Positions 37,115 through 45,291 of a stretch of DNA of 64,000 bases are shown here, in pieces; the first letter of the stretch is position 1, and every line of letters begins with the position of its first letter. Source of the stretch: Rhizobium sp. NZLR1 (GTDB taxonomy: Bacteria; Pseudomonadota; Alphaproteobacteria; Rhizobiales; Rhizobiaceae); the NCBI RefSeq assembly GCF_017357385.1, contig NZ_CP071632.1, forward strand, positions 1,679,501 through 1,743,500, in the 5' to 3' direction. The notes beneath the pieces are model-generated. The model searched no databases. It was not told where the DNA came from and was given only the letters and a program-made list of their open reading frames with translations. A program made the position numbers and the translations under genes.

Positions 37115-37663
37115 GTGACGGCGAACGTGTTGGATATTCCTGTGAAAACAGTGGATGGTCGTGAAACCGCGCTCAACGAATACAAGGGTCGCGTGCTCCT
37201 GGTCGTCAATGTCGCCTCGAAATGCGGGCTGGCGGTTCAATATGAGGGGCTCGAAAAGCTCTATGGCGAAAAGCGCGAACGCGGCTTCGTCATCGCCGCT
37301 TTCCCCGCCAACGACTTCAAGGGTCAGGAGCCCGGCACCGATGCCGAGATCCTCGATTTCTGCACCAGTACCTACGACGTCACCTTCCCGATCTTCTCGA
37401 AGATCTCGGTCAAGGGCGAAGCCCAGCATCCGCTCTACCGGCAACTGACGAAGTCTGGCGTGAAGACGACAGGCGAGGGCCCGATGCGTGAACGGCTGAA
37501 ATCCCACGGCATGTCAGGTGGCGACGAGGATGACATTCTTTGGAACTTCGAAAAATTCCTGATCGGCCGCGACGGCAAAGTCGCCGCCCGCTTCGCGCCG
37601 GATGTGACGGCGGATGATTCGCGGCTGGTTTCGGCGGTGGATAAAGAACTGGCGAAGGGGTGA
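37115..37663 (+). CDS. Glutathione peroxidase (thiol type)
   Basis: A 182-residue member of the GPx family, which reduces peroxides with glutathione or thioredoxin. The peroxidatic residue is Cys rather than selenocysteine: NVASKCGLAVQYEGLEKLY (about residue 36). The Gln and Trp positions are FPANDFKGQEPG and WNFEKFLIGRDG. A GTG start at 37115, right after a GGAGGTTCCC site, is preferred to the further upstream TTG. The stop codon coincides with the first base of the 16-bp repeat tied to tRNA-Val. Confidence 0.94.
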   Translation: MTANVLDIPVKTVDGRETALNEYKGRVLLVVNVASKCGLAVQYEGLEKLYGEKRERGFVIAAFPANDFKGQEPGTDAEILDFCTSTYDVTFPIFSKISVKGEAQHPLYRQLTKSGVKTTGEGPMRERLKSHGMSGGDEDDILWNFEKFLIGRDGKVAARFAPDVTADDSRLVSAVDKELAKG

Positions 37664-37678
37664 ATGGTGGGCGATGAG
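37663..37678. repeat. Left direct repeat: copy of the tRNA-Val 3' end (att-like)
   Basis: AATGGTGGGCGATGAG is identical to 38476-38491, which covers the last 14 bases of tRNA-Val including CCA plus two flanking bases. Weaker similarity continues into the T-arm (CTCGA). A tRNA 3'-end duplication like this is the usual trace of site-specific integration. Confidence 0.8.
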
Positions 37679-37704
37679 CCTCGACTGTCACGATTCTAGA
37701 ACGC

Positions 37705-37826
37705 CACTTCGGAATCCCGAAATTCCCCGCTTCGGGATTCCGAAATCCGCGGCGCTTCGCGAGGTGCCGACAGAAAAAAACATGCAATGATTTCAATCCC
37801 GCAACCAATTTCGGGATTCCGAAGTG
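37705..37826. promoter_or_regulatory. Three near-palindromic sites, operator-like
   Basis: CACTTCGGAATCCCGAAATT (37705-37724) is the exact reverse complement of 37807-37826. A third 14-bp copy, TTCGGGATTCCGAA, lies at 37731-37744. Each is itself an imperfect palindrome, as expected for a dimeric helix-turn-helix repressor. A TATATAG follows the last copy by 5 bp. No regulator gene remains nearby. Confidence 0.6.
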
Positions 37827-37970
37827 CTATATAGAGTCTGGTGGGGAGTTCAGAGCAAAGGCGTTCGACCACGATCAGAGACTCTGTCGCAGTCAAAGAG
37901 CATGGATCCCCTCGGGCTACCAAGCGCGTCTGGACCGCGATGATTCGCAAAGAGGCTGAGAGCAGGATCT

Positions 37971-38183
37971 TCAGATCCCAAGCACGGTCACAAGCGGGGG
38001 CGTAAAGTCCTTGAAGCCCACTCTCGGCCAGTCGCACCTTCTGTCGAATCGCGTCTTCGGTTCGTGGCGCTCGCATGCCGGATTCGTCTTGAATGCGTAT
38101 CCGGGCAGGCTGACGTATCTGGCGCTTGGCGTGCTAAGGGCGATTGCGATGCACAACGTCAATGCGGAGCAGAGAGTCCTCAT
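37971..38183 (-). CDS. Possible small secreted protein (doubtful)
   Basis: A 70-codon ORF with a signal-peptide-like start (MRTLCSALTLCIAIALSTPSA) split by a normal Ala-x-Ala type end, followed by a short part with two Cys (NPACERHE and DRRCDWPRVGF). AGAGGTGTGCC precedes ATG 38183. It lies inside the tRNA-Val island. I do not recognise it and chance cannot be excluded. Confidence 0.3.
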   Translation of the reverse strand: MRTLCSALTLCIAIALSTPSARYVSLPGYAFKTNPACERHEPKTRFDRRCDWPRVGFKDFTPPLVTVLGI

Positions 38184-38475
38184 GGCACACCTCTAGGCGT
38201 CGTAAGCCTTCAAGCGCGGAGATTTTCCGGGCGACGAATTCTCCCACTTTTGCCGGCCCCCATCCATTCGCCCAATAGGAGGTGGCTGCAGCGGCCGGGA
38301 GTAGTCCGTTTTGGTGGAGCGTTGGCTTTAGACGGCGCGCCGCATCTGGCCCTGCTGGGCGCTTCCACTGGATCAGTGGCCGATTAGAATTCCAAATAGG
38401 TGACAAAGCCATGCGGGCGTCTGCCTTCGAAGCCTCAACATCACACCAGCTATTTGAAACTTTAGGGGAAGAATA

Positions 38476-38491
38476 AATGGTGGGCGATGAG
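38476..38491. repeat. Right direct repeat within tRNA-Val (att-like)
   Basis: The intact partner of the repeat at 37663-37678; it overlaps the tRNA 3' end, so the tRNA stays functional. Confidence 0.8.
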
Positions 38492-38553
38492 AGACTCGAA
38501 CTCCCGACATCCTCGGTGTAAACGAGGCGCTCTACCAACTGAGCTAATCGCCC
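38478..38553 (-). tRNA. tRNA-Val (TAC)
   Basis: Read on the minus strand, the 76-nt cloverleaf starts GGGCGATTAGCTCAGTTGG, has anticodon stem-loop CCTCG-TTTACAC-CGAGG (anticodon TAC), T-arm GGGAGTTCGAGTCTC, and ends ATCGCCCACCA with encoded CCA. All stems pair. Confidence 0.98.
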
Positions 38554-38955
38554 ATCGCAAACGAAGCCGGATCGGCCTGCCGCGTTGGTGGCCGTGATCT
38601 ATGCGGATCGCGGCAAAACCGCAAGAGTGTTTGTGAAGATTTTTTGATTTTTTTGACAGCGATCCTGTCCCTTGCGGGGCAGGTGGGCGCGGCAAGGCTG
38701 TGGATAAAGGGGAGGGGGCATGTCGGCTTCGACTGTGCCGGCGGCTTCGATCCGGCCTCGGTGCTGCAGCGGGAAACGGAATTGACGGCTTTTCCTTCAT
38801 TCCGCGCGGCCTTGCCAAAACAATTCAACGGCTGTCATGGTTTTGTCTCCAAACCTGCTTGACACTAAATGGCGAACCCCGTAGTTAGCCGCTCATCGAA
38901 ACGGGCAGCCGTTTTGGTAAGGGTGCGAAGGCATCCGGACTGCTTGAAATGAATT
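38554..38955. other. Spacer between tRNA-Val and tRNA-Asp
   Basis: About 400 bp with no gene. The first 250 bp show only a T-rich run near 38640. A good promoter for the tRNA-Asp pair is at 38859-38887. Confidence 0.55.
38859..38887 (+). promoter_or_regulatory. Promoter of the tRNA-Asp pair
   Basis: TTGACA (38859-38864), 17-bp spacer, TAGTTA (38882-38887), about 70 bp before the first tRNA-Asp. Confidence 0.7.
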
Positions 38956-39032
38956 GCGGGTGTAGCTCAGTTGGTTAGAGTGCCGGCCTGTCACGCCGGA
39001 GGTCGCGGGTTCGAGCCCCGTCACTCGCGCCA
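38956..39032 (+). tRNA. tRNA-Asp (GTC), first copy
   Basis: A 77-nt cloverleaf: acceptor GCGGGTG / CACTCGC, anticodon arm CCGGC-CTGTCAC-GCCGG (GTC), T-arm CGGGTTCGAGCCCCG, CCA encoded. It differs from the second copy by one D-loop base (T at 38972 against C at 39132). Confidence 0.98.
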
Positions 39033-39115
39033 TTTCAAGTCTTGTAAAAACGCAAAGCGATTTGTCGTTTGTCCGGTTTTCTTCATCCTCGCGGCCGCAA
39101 ATGGCCGATTAATGC

Positions 39116-39192
39116 GCGGGTGTAGCTCAGTCGGTTAGAGTGCCGGCCTGTCACGCCGGAGGTCGCGGGTTCGAGCCCCGTCACTCGCGCCA
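39116..39192 (+). tRNA. tRNA-Asp (GTC), second copy
   Basis: A tandem copy 83 bp after the first, with the same fold and anticodon and encoded CCA. The spacer does not resemble the first tRNA's upstream region, so the two are probably co-transcribed and processed. Confidence 0.98.
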
Positions 39193-39439
39193 TTTTCTTC
39201 ACCAAGCCATGCAGTTTCCAGTGGTCAGACATGCAGCTTCACACGGCTTGGGCGGATTTGTCGCGACATCGTTGCATCTGCTTGATAATGTCCGCGCGCC
39301 ACGCGTCGAATTGCCTCTGTAAATCTCTTGCGCCGGGGCTTCGGCTGCGCTAACCACGGCTTGTTGCAACGCACGTTCGCTTGCCGGGCATTTGCCCAAA
39401 TGTGCCGTCTGGCGCCTCCGGCAAGCAGGGATGAACATG

Positions 39440-39805
39440 ATGACTGAACTGCTCAGTTCCTATATTCCGATCGCTATCTTCATCGCTATCGCGCTTGTTA
39501 TCGGCCTGGCGCTGCTTATTGCGCCGTTCGCCGTGGCTTTCAAAGCGCCTGATTCGGAAAAGCTCTCGGCTTACGAATGCGGCTTCAACGCGTTCGACGA
39601 TGCCCGTATGAAATTCGACATTCGCTTCTACCTCGTGTCGATCCTCTTCATCATCTTCGATCTTGAAGTCGCTTTCCTCTTCCCCTGGGCCGTTTCCTTC
39701 GGCGCCATCGGCTGGTTCGGCTTCTGGTCCATGATGGTCTTTCTCTTCGTGCTGACCATCGGCTTTATCTATGAATGGAAGAAGGGAGCCCTGGAATGGG
39801 AGTAG
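39440..39805 (+). CDS. nuoA: NADH-quinone oxidoreductase subunit A
   Basis: A 121-residue membrane-arm subunit with three helices. The conserved Q-site loop is [24 protein letters not shown], seen as [14 protein letters not shown] and MKFDIRFY; helix 2 has [13 protein letters not shown]. Two ATG codons at 39437 and 39440 are possible; 39440 gives normal length, with AGGGA upstream. First gene of the nuo operon, which runs to nuoN at 55955. Confidence 0.97.
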   Translation: MTELLSSYIPIAIFIAIALVIGLALLIAPFAVAFKAPDSEKLSAYECGFNAFDDARMKFDIRFYLVSILFIIFDLEVAFLFPWAVSFGAIGWFGFWSMMVFLFVLTIGFIYEWKKGALEWE

Positions 39806-40380
39806 CCCCTGTGAGCAATCAGCCGCTCGTTGCCCAGCAGCCGAAAGGGATCATCGATCCCTCGACCGGCAAGCCGATCGGCAGCAACGACGCATTTTTC
39901 GGCGAGATCAACAATGAGCTTGCCGATAAGGGTTTCCTCGTCACCTCGACCGACGAGCTGATCAACTGGGCCCGTACCGGCTCGCTGATGTGGATGACCT
40001 TCGGCCTTGCCTGCTGCGCCGTCGAAATGATGCAGCTGTCGATGCCGCGTTATGACGTCGAGCGCTTCGGTTTTGCGCCGCGCGCTTCGCCACGCCAGTC
40101 CGACGTGATGATCGTTGCCGGCACGCTGACCAACAAGATGGCGCCGGCGCTGCGCAAAGTTTACGACCAGATGCCCGAGCCGCGCTACGTCATCTCGATG
40201 GGCTCCTGCGCCAATGGCGGCGGTTATTATCACTATTCCTACTCGGTGGTGCGCGGCTGCGACCGCATCGTGCCGATCGACATCTACGTGCCGGGCTGTC
40301 CCCCCACGGCAGAGGCGCTGCTTTACGGCGTGCTTCTGCTGCAGAAGAAGATCCGGCGCACCGGCACGATCGAACGCTAA
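39796..40380 (+). CDS. nuoB: NADH-quinone oxidoreductase subunit B
   Basis: A 194-residue peripheral subunit carrying cluster N2, the last electron donor to quinone. The ligands are in ACCAVEMMQ (tandem Cys), [22 protein letters not shown] and [18 protein letters not shown] 39796 overlaps the end of nuoA by 10 bp, implying coupling. Confidence 0.98.
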   Translation: MGVAPVSNQPLVAQQPKGIIDPSTGKPIGSNDAFFGEINNELADKGFLVTSTDELINWARTGSLMWMTFGLACCAVEMMQLSMPRYDVERFGFAPRASPRQSDVMIVAGTLTNKMAPALRKVYDQMPEPRYVISMGSCANGGGYYHYSYSVVRGCDRIVPIDIYVPGCPPTAEALLYGVLLLQKKIRRTGTIER

Positions 40381-40398
40381 GGGTTAAGGACAAGGCAT

Positions 40399-41001
40399 AT
40401 GAGTGAAGCCCTGACTGAGCTTGCGTCCTACCTTGGCGAAGCGCGCGGTAACCTGATCGCCGCATCGCAGATGAAGTATGGCGAGCTGACGCTGACCGCA
40501 ACGGGTGAAAACCTGATCCCGCTTTTGACCTTCCTGCGTGACGACGCCAAATGCGGTTTCGTCAACCTGATCGATATTTGCGGTGTCGACTGGCCGCAGC
40601 GCGAGCTGCGTTTCGACGTCGTCTATCACCTGCTGTCGCCGAAGCAGAACCTGCGCATCCGCGTCAAGGTGGCAACCGACGAAGATACGCCGGTTCCCTC
40701 GGCCTGCGGCGTCCATCCCGGCGCCGACTGGTTCGAGCGCGAAACTTGGGACATGTACGGCGTGCTCTTCACCGGCCATCCGGACCTGCGCCGCATCCTG
40801 ACCGACTACGGCTTCGAAGGCCACCCGCTGCGCAAGGACTTCCCGACCACCGGCTTCGTCGAGGTTCGTTATGACGATGCGGCAAAGCGCGTCGTTTACG
40901 AGCCGGTCGAACTGAAGCAGGAATTCCGCAACTTCGACTTCATGTCGCCCTGGGAAGGTACTGAATACGTGCTGCCTGGGGATGAGAAGGCCAAGCAGTG
41001 A
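40399..41001 (+). CDS. nuoC: NADH-quinone oxidoreductase subunit C
   Basis: A 200-residue 30-kDa-type subunit, separate from NuoD as usual in alphaproteobacteria. The signature [20 protein letters not shown] is followed by [16 protein letters not shown]. The stop codon lies inside the left inverted repeat of the element that separates it from nuoD. Confidence 0.98.
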   Translation: MSEALTELASYLGEARGNLIAASQMKYGELTLTATGENLIPLLTFLRDDAKCGFVNLIDICGVDWPQRELRFDVVYHLLSPKQNLRIRVKVATDEDTPVPSACGVHPGADWFERETWDMYGVLFTGHPDLRRILTDYGFEGHPLRKDFPTTGFVEVRYDDAAKRVVYEPVELKQEFRNFDFMSPWEGTEYVLPGDEKAKQ

Positions 41002-41307
41002 GTGGTGATTAGTCGGTAGTGAGTAGTGGGCAGATATTTGGGTGACGAACGGGAAAATCAGCTCCTATCGTGATTTGAAAGTCTGGCAATTTGCTATCGA
41101 GCGATCTGTTGTTTGTTATGAGGTGACGAGAACCTTCCCGCGGGAAGAGATCTATGGAATGACCAGCCAGATTAGAACGAATTGCTCGACCGATGCGACG
41201 AAATTGGAAAGATGCTGGGATCGCTTATCCGAAGCGTTCAGCACAGGAAAGCTGACGAATAGTGAGCGGATGAAAACTAACTACTACTCACTAATCACTA
41301 CTCACTC
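40998..41307. mobile_element. Inverted-repeat-bounded insertion carrying a four-helix-bundle remnant
   Basis: Between nuoC and nuoD, GTGAGTGGTGATTAGT (40998) is matched in reverse by the right end (41281-41307; its reverse complement reads GTGAGTAGTGATTAGT), 15 of 16 identical, and both ends continue with GTAGTGAGTAGTG-like repeats. Inside is a decayed gene of the 23S-rRNA-intervening-sequence (four-helix bundle) family. The base composition is also lower in GC than in the nuo genes. I infer a small non-autonomous element inserted at the nuoC stop. Confidence 0.7.
41042..41262 (+). pseudogene. Decayed four-helix-bundle protein gene (IVP/TIGR02436 family)
   Basis: The N-terminal half reads KISSYRDLKVWQFAIERS, then RTFPREEIYGMTSQIR, the family start. 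After TSQIR the frame loses homology. In another frame ELLDRCDEIGKMLGSLIRSV follows, which is the family C-terminus and ends at TAG 41260-41262. The central part (normally about 50 residues with the NIAEG motif) is missing. It is therefore an internal deletion with frameshift and not a working gene. The original frame happens to read on to 41338. Confidence 0.8.
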
Positions 41308-41324
41308 TAAGCGAGTTAATCGCC

Positions 41325-42515
41325 ATGACCGAACATAACGTCCGCAACTTCAACATCAATTTCGGACCGCAGCATCCGGCGGCGCATGGCGTTCTTCGTC
41401 TTGTCCTGGAGCTTGACGGCGAAATTGTGGAGCGGGTTGATCCGCATATCGGCCTGCTGCACCGCGGCACCGAGAAGCTGATCGAGACCAAGACCTATCT
41501 TCAGGCCTTGCCCTATTTCGATCGGCTCGATTACGTCGCGCCGATGAACCAGGAACATGCCTATGCGATGGCTGTGGAAAAACTGCTCGGCATCGACATC
41601 CCGATCCGCGGCCAGCTGATTCGCGTCCTCTATTCGGAAATCGGCCGTATCCTCTCGCATCTGCTGAACGTCACGACGCAGGCCATGGACGTCGGCGCGC
41701 TGACGCCGCCGCTCTGGGGCTTCGAAGAGCGTGAAAAGCTGATGGTGTTTTATGAGCGCGCCAGTGGCTCGCGCATGCATGCCGCATATATCCGTCCGGG
41801 CGGCGTTCATCAGGACCTACCGGAACAGCTCGTCCAGGATATCGGCGACTGGTGCGACCCGTTCCTGAAGGCGCTCGACGACATCGACAATCTGTTGACC
41901 GGCAACCGCATCTTCAAGCAGCGCAACGTCGATATCGGCGTCGTCTCGCTGGAGGATTGCTGGGCCTGGGGCTTCTCCGGCGTCATGGTGCGCGGTTCGG
42001 GCGCTGCCTGGGACCTGCGTCGCGCCCAGCCTTACGAATGTTATTCCGATCTCGAATTCGACATTCCGATTGGCAAGAACGGCGATAATTATGACCGCTA
42101 CCTGATCCGCATGATCGAGATGCGCGAATCGGTCCGCATCATGAAGCAGTGCGTCAATCGCCTGCTGTCGGATGCCAAGACCGGTCCTTTCTCGTCGATC
42201 GACGGCAAGGTCGTGCCGCCGAAGCGCGGTGAGATGAAGCGCTCGATGGAAGCGCTGATCCACCACTTCAAGCTCTATACCGAAGGCTACCATGTGCCGG
42301 CCGGCGAGGTTTACGCCGCCGTCGAGGCGCCGAAGGGCGAGTTCGGCGTCTATCTCGTCTCCGACGGCTCCAACAAGCCGTATCGCTGCAAGATCCGCGC
42401 TCCGGGTTATGCGCATCTGCAGGCTATGGACTTCATGTGCCGCGGCCACCAGCTTGCCGACGTCGCGGCCGTGCTCGGCTCGCTCGACATCGTCTTCGGC
42501 GAGGTGGACCGCTGA
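41325..42515 (+). CDS. nuoD: NADH-quinone oxidoreductase subunit D
   Basis: A 396-residue 49-kDa-type subunit forming the quinone cavity with NuoB. Typical blocks are [51 protein letters not shown] and the C-terminal [14 protein letters not shown]. The ribosome-binding site is poor (AAGCGAG, 10 bp before ATG), perhaps because the element just upstream displaced the original spacer. Confidence 0.98.
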   Translation: MTEHNVRNFNINFGPQHPAAHGVLRLVLELDGEIVERVDPHIGLLHRGTEKLIETKTYLQALPYFDRLDYVAPMNQEHAYAMAVEKLLGIDIPIRGQLIRVLYSEIGRILSHLLNVTTQAMDVGALTPPLWGFEEREKLMVFYERASGSRMHAAYIRPGGVHQDLPEQLVQDIGDWCDPFLKALDDIDNLLTGNRIFKQRNVDIGVVSLEDCWAWGFSGVMVRGSGAAWDLRRAQPYECYSDLEFDIPIGKNGDNYDRYLIRMIEMRESVRIMKQCVNRLLSDAKTGPFSSIDGKVVPPKRGEMKRSMEALIHHFKLYTEGYHVPAGEVYAAVEAPKGEFGVYLVSDGSNKPYRCKIRAPGYAHLQAMDFMCRGHQLADVAAVLGSLDIVFGEVDR

Positions 42516-42787
42516 TGCAGCGTCTGCCGCTTGCCGTCGCCCTTCTTCTTGCGGCATCCGGGGTTTCGGCCCAGGAGACCGATACGCTCGGCACGCCGCT
42601 GGGTCGTAAGGAAGTGACGCCGCCGGCGGCGCAAACGTCCATGGGCGATCTTTTGTCCAAGGGCTATCAGATCAAGGCTGCCATTCCGAATGGCGGCAAA
42701 TTCGTAGTGTTTATGCAGAAAGACCAGTCGGCCTATGCCTGCGAAATGCAGTCTTTGACCGCTTCGCGGTGTGGAACCCTAAACTGA
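42515..42787 (+). CDS. Small secreted protein encoded between nuoD and nuoE
   Basis: A 90-residue protein whose ATG overlaps the nuoD stop (TGATG). It has a signal peptide (LPLAVALLLAASGVSAQ), so it should be periplasmic. The mature part has a TSMGDLLSKGYQIKAAIPNGG block and ends with two Cys (AYACEMQSL and ASRCGTLN), which could form a disulfide. It is not a known complex I subunit; similar ORFs at this position occur in rhizobial nuo operons as I recall. Function unknown. Confidence 0.85.
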   Translation: MQRLPLAVALLLAASGVSAQETDTLGTPLGRKEVTPPAAQTSMGDLLSKGYQIKAAIPNGGKFVVFMQKDQSAYACEMQSLTASRCGTLN

Positions 42788-42803
42788 CAAGGCGTGAGGA
42801 AGA

Positions 42804-43973
42804 ATGTCCGTTCGTCGATTAGCCGAAGATCAATTTCAGCCTGCCGCATTCGCTTTCAGCGATGAAAATGCGGTCTGGGCGGACAAGACGATCCAGAAAT
42901 ACCCCGCCGGCCGCCAGCAATCGGCGGTCATCCCGCTGTTGATGCGGGCGCAGGAGCAGGATGGCTGGGTCACGCGCGCGGCGATCGAAAAGATCGCCGA
43001 CATGCTCGACATGGCCTATATCCGCGTGCTCGAGGTCGCGACCTTCTATACGCAGTTCCAGCTGCATCCCGTCGGCACCCGCGCCCACGTCCAGGTCTGC
43101 GGCACGACGCCCTGCATGCTACGCGGCTCGGAAGCGCTGATGTCGGTCTGCAAGAGCAAGATCCACGCCCATGCCTTCGAGCGCAATGCCGAGGGAACAC
43201 TGTCCTGGGAAGAGGTCGAATGTCTTGGCGCCTGCGTCAACGCCCCCATGGTGATGATCGGCAAGGACACCTATGAAGACCTGACGCCGGCGCGCCTCGA
43301 AGAGATCATCGATACCTTTGCCGCCGGCAATGGCGCGAGCATTAAGCCGGGCACCCAGATCGACCGGGTATTTTCGGCGCCGGAAGGCGGCTTGACCTCG
43401 CTGACGACGGCAGAGCCGAAGACAAGGACGCGCGCCAAGAAGGCCGATGCCGAAAGCGTGTCGGCTCCGGTCGTCGACGCCGCTCCGATCCCGCCCTCCG
43501 AGGCCGCCCGCCCGAAGAGCACCGATGCCGAGACCAATGCCGCGCTGAAGACGCCGGCAACGGCGCCGAAGGCGGCTGCCAGGAATGCCAAGGCAGCCGA
43601 GCAGCAGCCGGTTTCCGGCACCGCGGCTGCCGAACCGGCGCCGGCACCCGCCGTCAAGGCCGAAGCCGCCCCGGCGGCAAAGCCAGCGCTCACCGACAAG
43701 AACCGTCCGGCCGGCATCGAAAAGCCCGCCGCATCGGATGATCTGAAGATGATCTCGGGCGTCGGCCCGAAGATCGAGGCGACGTTGAACGAGATCGGCA
43801 TCTTCACCTTCTCGCAGGTCGCGGGCTGGAAGAAGGCCGAGCGCGAATGGGTCGACGGCTACCTGAACTTCCGCGGCCGCATCGAGCGTGACGACTGGGT
43901 CAAGCAGGCCAAGGCGCTCGCCAAGGGCGGCGAAGCGGAATATATCAAGGTCTTCGGCAAGAAGCCGCGGTAA
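42804..43973 (+). CDS. nuoE: NADH-quinone oxidoreductase subunit E with C-terminal helix-hairpin-helix extension
   Basis: A 389-residue protein, more than twice the length of E. coli NuoE. Residues 1-185 are the normal thioredoxin-like subunit with the [2Fe-2S] N1a ligands in CGTTPCMLRGSE and CLGACVNAPMVMI. An Ala/Pro/Lys-rich linker of about 110 residues follows. The last 75 residues form an HhH domain (DDLKMISGVGPKIEATLNEI, then RDDWVKQAKALA). The same domain ends the protein encoded at 45292-45990. Confidence 0.96.
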   Translation: MSVRRLAEDQFQPAAFAFSDENAVWADKTIQKYPAGRQQSAVIPLLMRAQEQDGWVTRAAIEKIADMLDMAYIRVLEVATFYTQFQLHPVGTRAHVQVCGTTPCMLRGSEALMSVCKSKIHAHAFERNAEGTLSWEEVECLGACVNAPMVMIGKDTYEDLTPARLEEIIDTFAAGNGASIKPGTQIDRVFSAPEGGLTSLTTAEPKTRTRAKKADAESVSAPVVDAAPIPPSEAARPKSTDAETNAALKTPATAPKAAARNAKAAEQQPVSGTAAAEPAPAPAVKAEAAPAAKPALTDKNRPAGIEKPAASDDLKMISGVGPKIEATLNEIGIFTFSQVAGWKKAEREWVDGYLNFRGRIERDDWVKQAKALAKGGEAEYIKVFGKKPR

Positions 43974-43984
43974 AGAGGTGAAGC

Positions 43985-45289
43985 ATGTTACAAGATAAAG
44001 ACCGCATCTTTACCAACATCTACGGCCTCAAGGACAAGTCCCTGAAGGGCGCGATGAGCCGCGGCCACTGGGACGGCACCAAGCAGATACTCGAAAAGGG
44101 CCGCGATTGGATCATCAACGAGATGAAGGCGTCCGGCCTTCGCGGCCGCGGCGGCGCCGGATTCCCCACGGGTCTCAAATGGTCCTTCATGCCGAAGGAA
44201 AGCGACGGTCGCCCGCACTACCTCGTCGTCAATGCCGACGAATCGGAGCCCGGTACCTGCAAAGACCGCGACATCATGCGTCACGATCCGCATACGCTGA
44301 TCGAAGGCTGCGTCATCGCCAGCTTCGCCATGGGCGCAAATGCGGCCTACATCTATGTGCGCGGCGAATATATCCGCGAGCGCGAAGCGCTGCAGGCGGC
44401 GATCGACGAATGTTATGATTATGGCCTGCTCGGCAAGAACAACAAGCTCGGCTGGGACATGGACATCTACGTCCATCACGGCGCCGGCGCCTATATCTGC
44501 GGCGAGGAAACAGCCCTCCTCGAAAGCCTCGAGGGCAAGAAGGGCCAGCCGCGCCTGAAGCCGCCTTTCCCGGCCAATATGGGCCTTTACGGTTGCCCGA
44601 CGACGGTCAACAACGTCGAATCGATCGCCGTTGCGCCGACGATCCTGCGCCGCGGTGCCGGCTGGTTCTCGGCCATCGGCCGTCCGAACAATGTCGGCAC
44701 CAAGCTGTTCATGCTCTCCGGCCACGTCAACAAGCCGTGCACGGTCGAAGAGGAAATGGGCATCACCTTCCGCGAACTGGTCGACCGCCATGCCGGCGGC
44801 ATCCGCGGCGGCTGGGACAATCTGCTCGCCGTCATTCCGGGCGGAGCATCCTGCCCGATCGTTCCGGCCAAGGACATCATCGACTGCCCGATGGATTTCG
44901 ACGGCCTGCGCGGCGTCGGCTCCTCCTTCGGCACAGCCGCCGCGATCGTCATGGACAAATCCACCGACGTGATCAAGGCGATCGCCCGTATCTCCGCCTT
45001 CTTCAAACACGAGAGCTGCGGCCAGTGCACGCCTTGCCGCGAAGGCACCGGCTGGATGTGGCGGGTGATGGAGCGCATGGCCAAGGGCAATGCCCAGAAG
45101 CGCGAGATCGACATGCTGTTCCAGGTGACCAAGCAGATCGAAGGCCACACCATCTGCGCGCTCGGCGACGCCGCCGCATGGCCGGTGCAGGGTCTGATCC
45201 GTAACTTCCGTCCCGAGATCGAAAAGCGCATCGACCAGTATACGGCAAGCGCCCTTGATCACGGCGCGGTTCTGGAGGCGGCTGAATAA
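43985..45289 (+). CDS. nuoF: NADH-quinone oxidoreductase subunit F
   Basis: A 434-residue NADH-binding subunit with FMN and cluster N3. The NADH site is [16 protein letters not shown], the FMN site is [15 protein letters not shown] and [20 protein letters not shown], and the N3 ligands are [10 protein letters not shown] plus a later Cys in [13 protein letters not shown] 43985 is 12 bp after nuoE. Confidence 0.99.
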   Translation: MLQDKDRIFTNIYGLKDKSLKGAMSRGHWDGTKQILEKGRDWIINEMKASGLRGRGGAGFPTGLKWSFMPKESDGRPHYLVVNADESEPGTCKDRDIMRHDPHTLIEGCVIASFAMGANAAYIYVRGEYIREREALQAAIDECYDYGLLGKNNKLGWDMDIYVHHGAGAYICGEETALLESLEGKKGQPRLKPPFPANMGLYGCPTTVNNVESIAVAPTILRRGAGWFSAIGRPNNVGTKLFMLSGHVNKPCTVEEEMGITFRELVDRHAGGIRGGWDNLLAVIPGGASCPIVPAKDIIDCPMDFDGLRGVGSSFGTAAAIVMDKSTDVIKAIARISAFFKHESCGQCTPCREGTGWMWRVMERMAKGNAQKREIDMLFQVTKQIEGHTICALGDAAAWPVQGLIRNFRPEIEKRIDQYTASALDHGAVLEAAE

Positions 45290-45291
45290 TC

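Larger units (their letters stand above)
37679..38475. other. About 0.8 kb island between tRNA-Val 3'-end repeats
   Basis: The stretch between the two direct repeats holds no recognisable gene; I find no integrase. It contains three copies of a palindromic TTCGGGATTCCGAA motif near its left end and one weak signal-peptide ORF (37971-38183, minus). It reads like the remains of a small integrated element. Confidence 0.6.

Noticed and set aside
38134..38538. Minus-strand ORF of 134 codons in the tRNA-Val island
   Set aside because: It starts inside the tRNA gene itself and shows no recognisable domain.
41042..41338. Intact 98-codon small protein between nuoC and nuoD
   Set aside because: Only the first half matches the four-helix-bundle family; the remainder is out of frame relative to the real C-terminus, so it is treated as a pseudogene.
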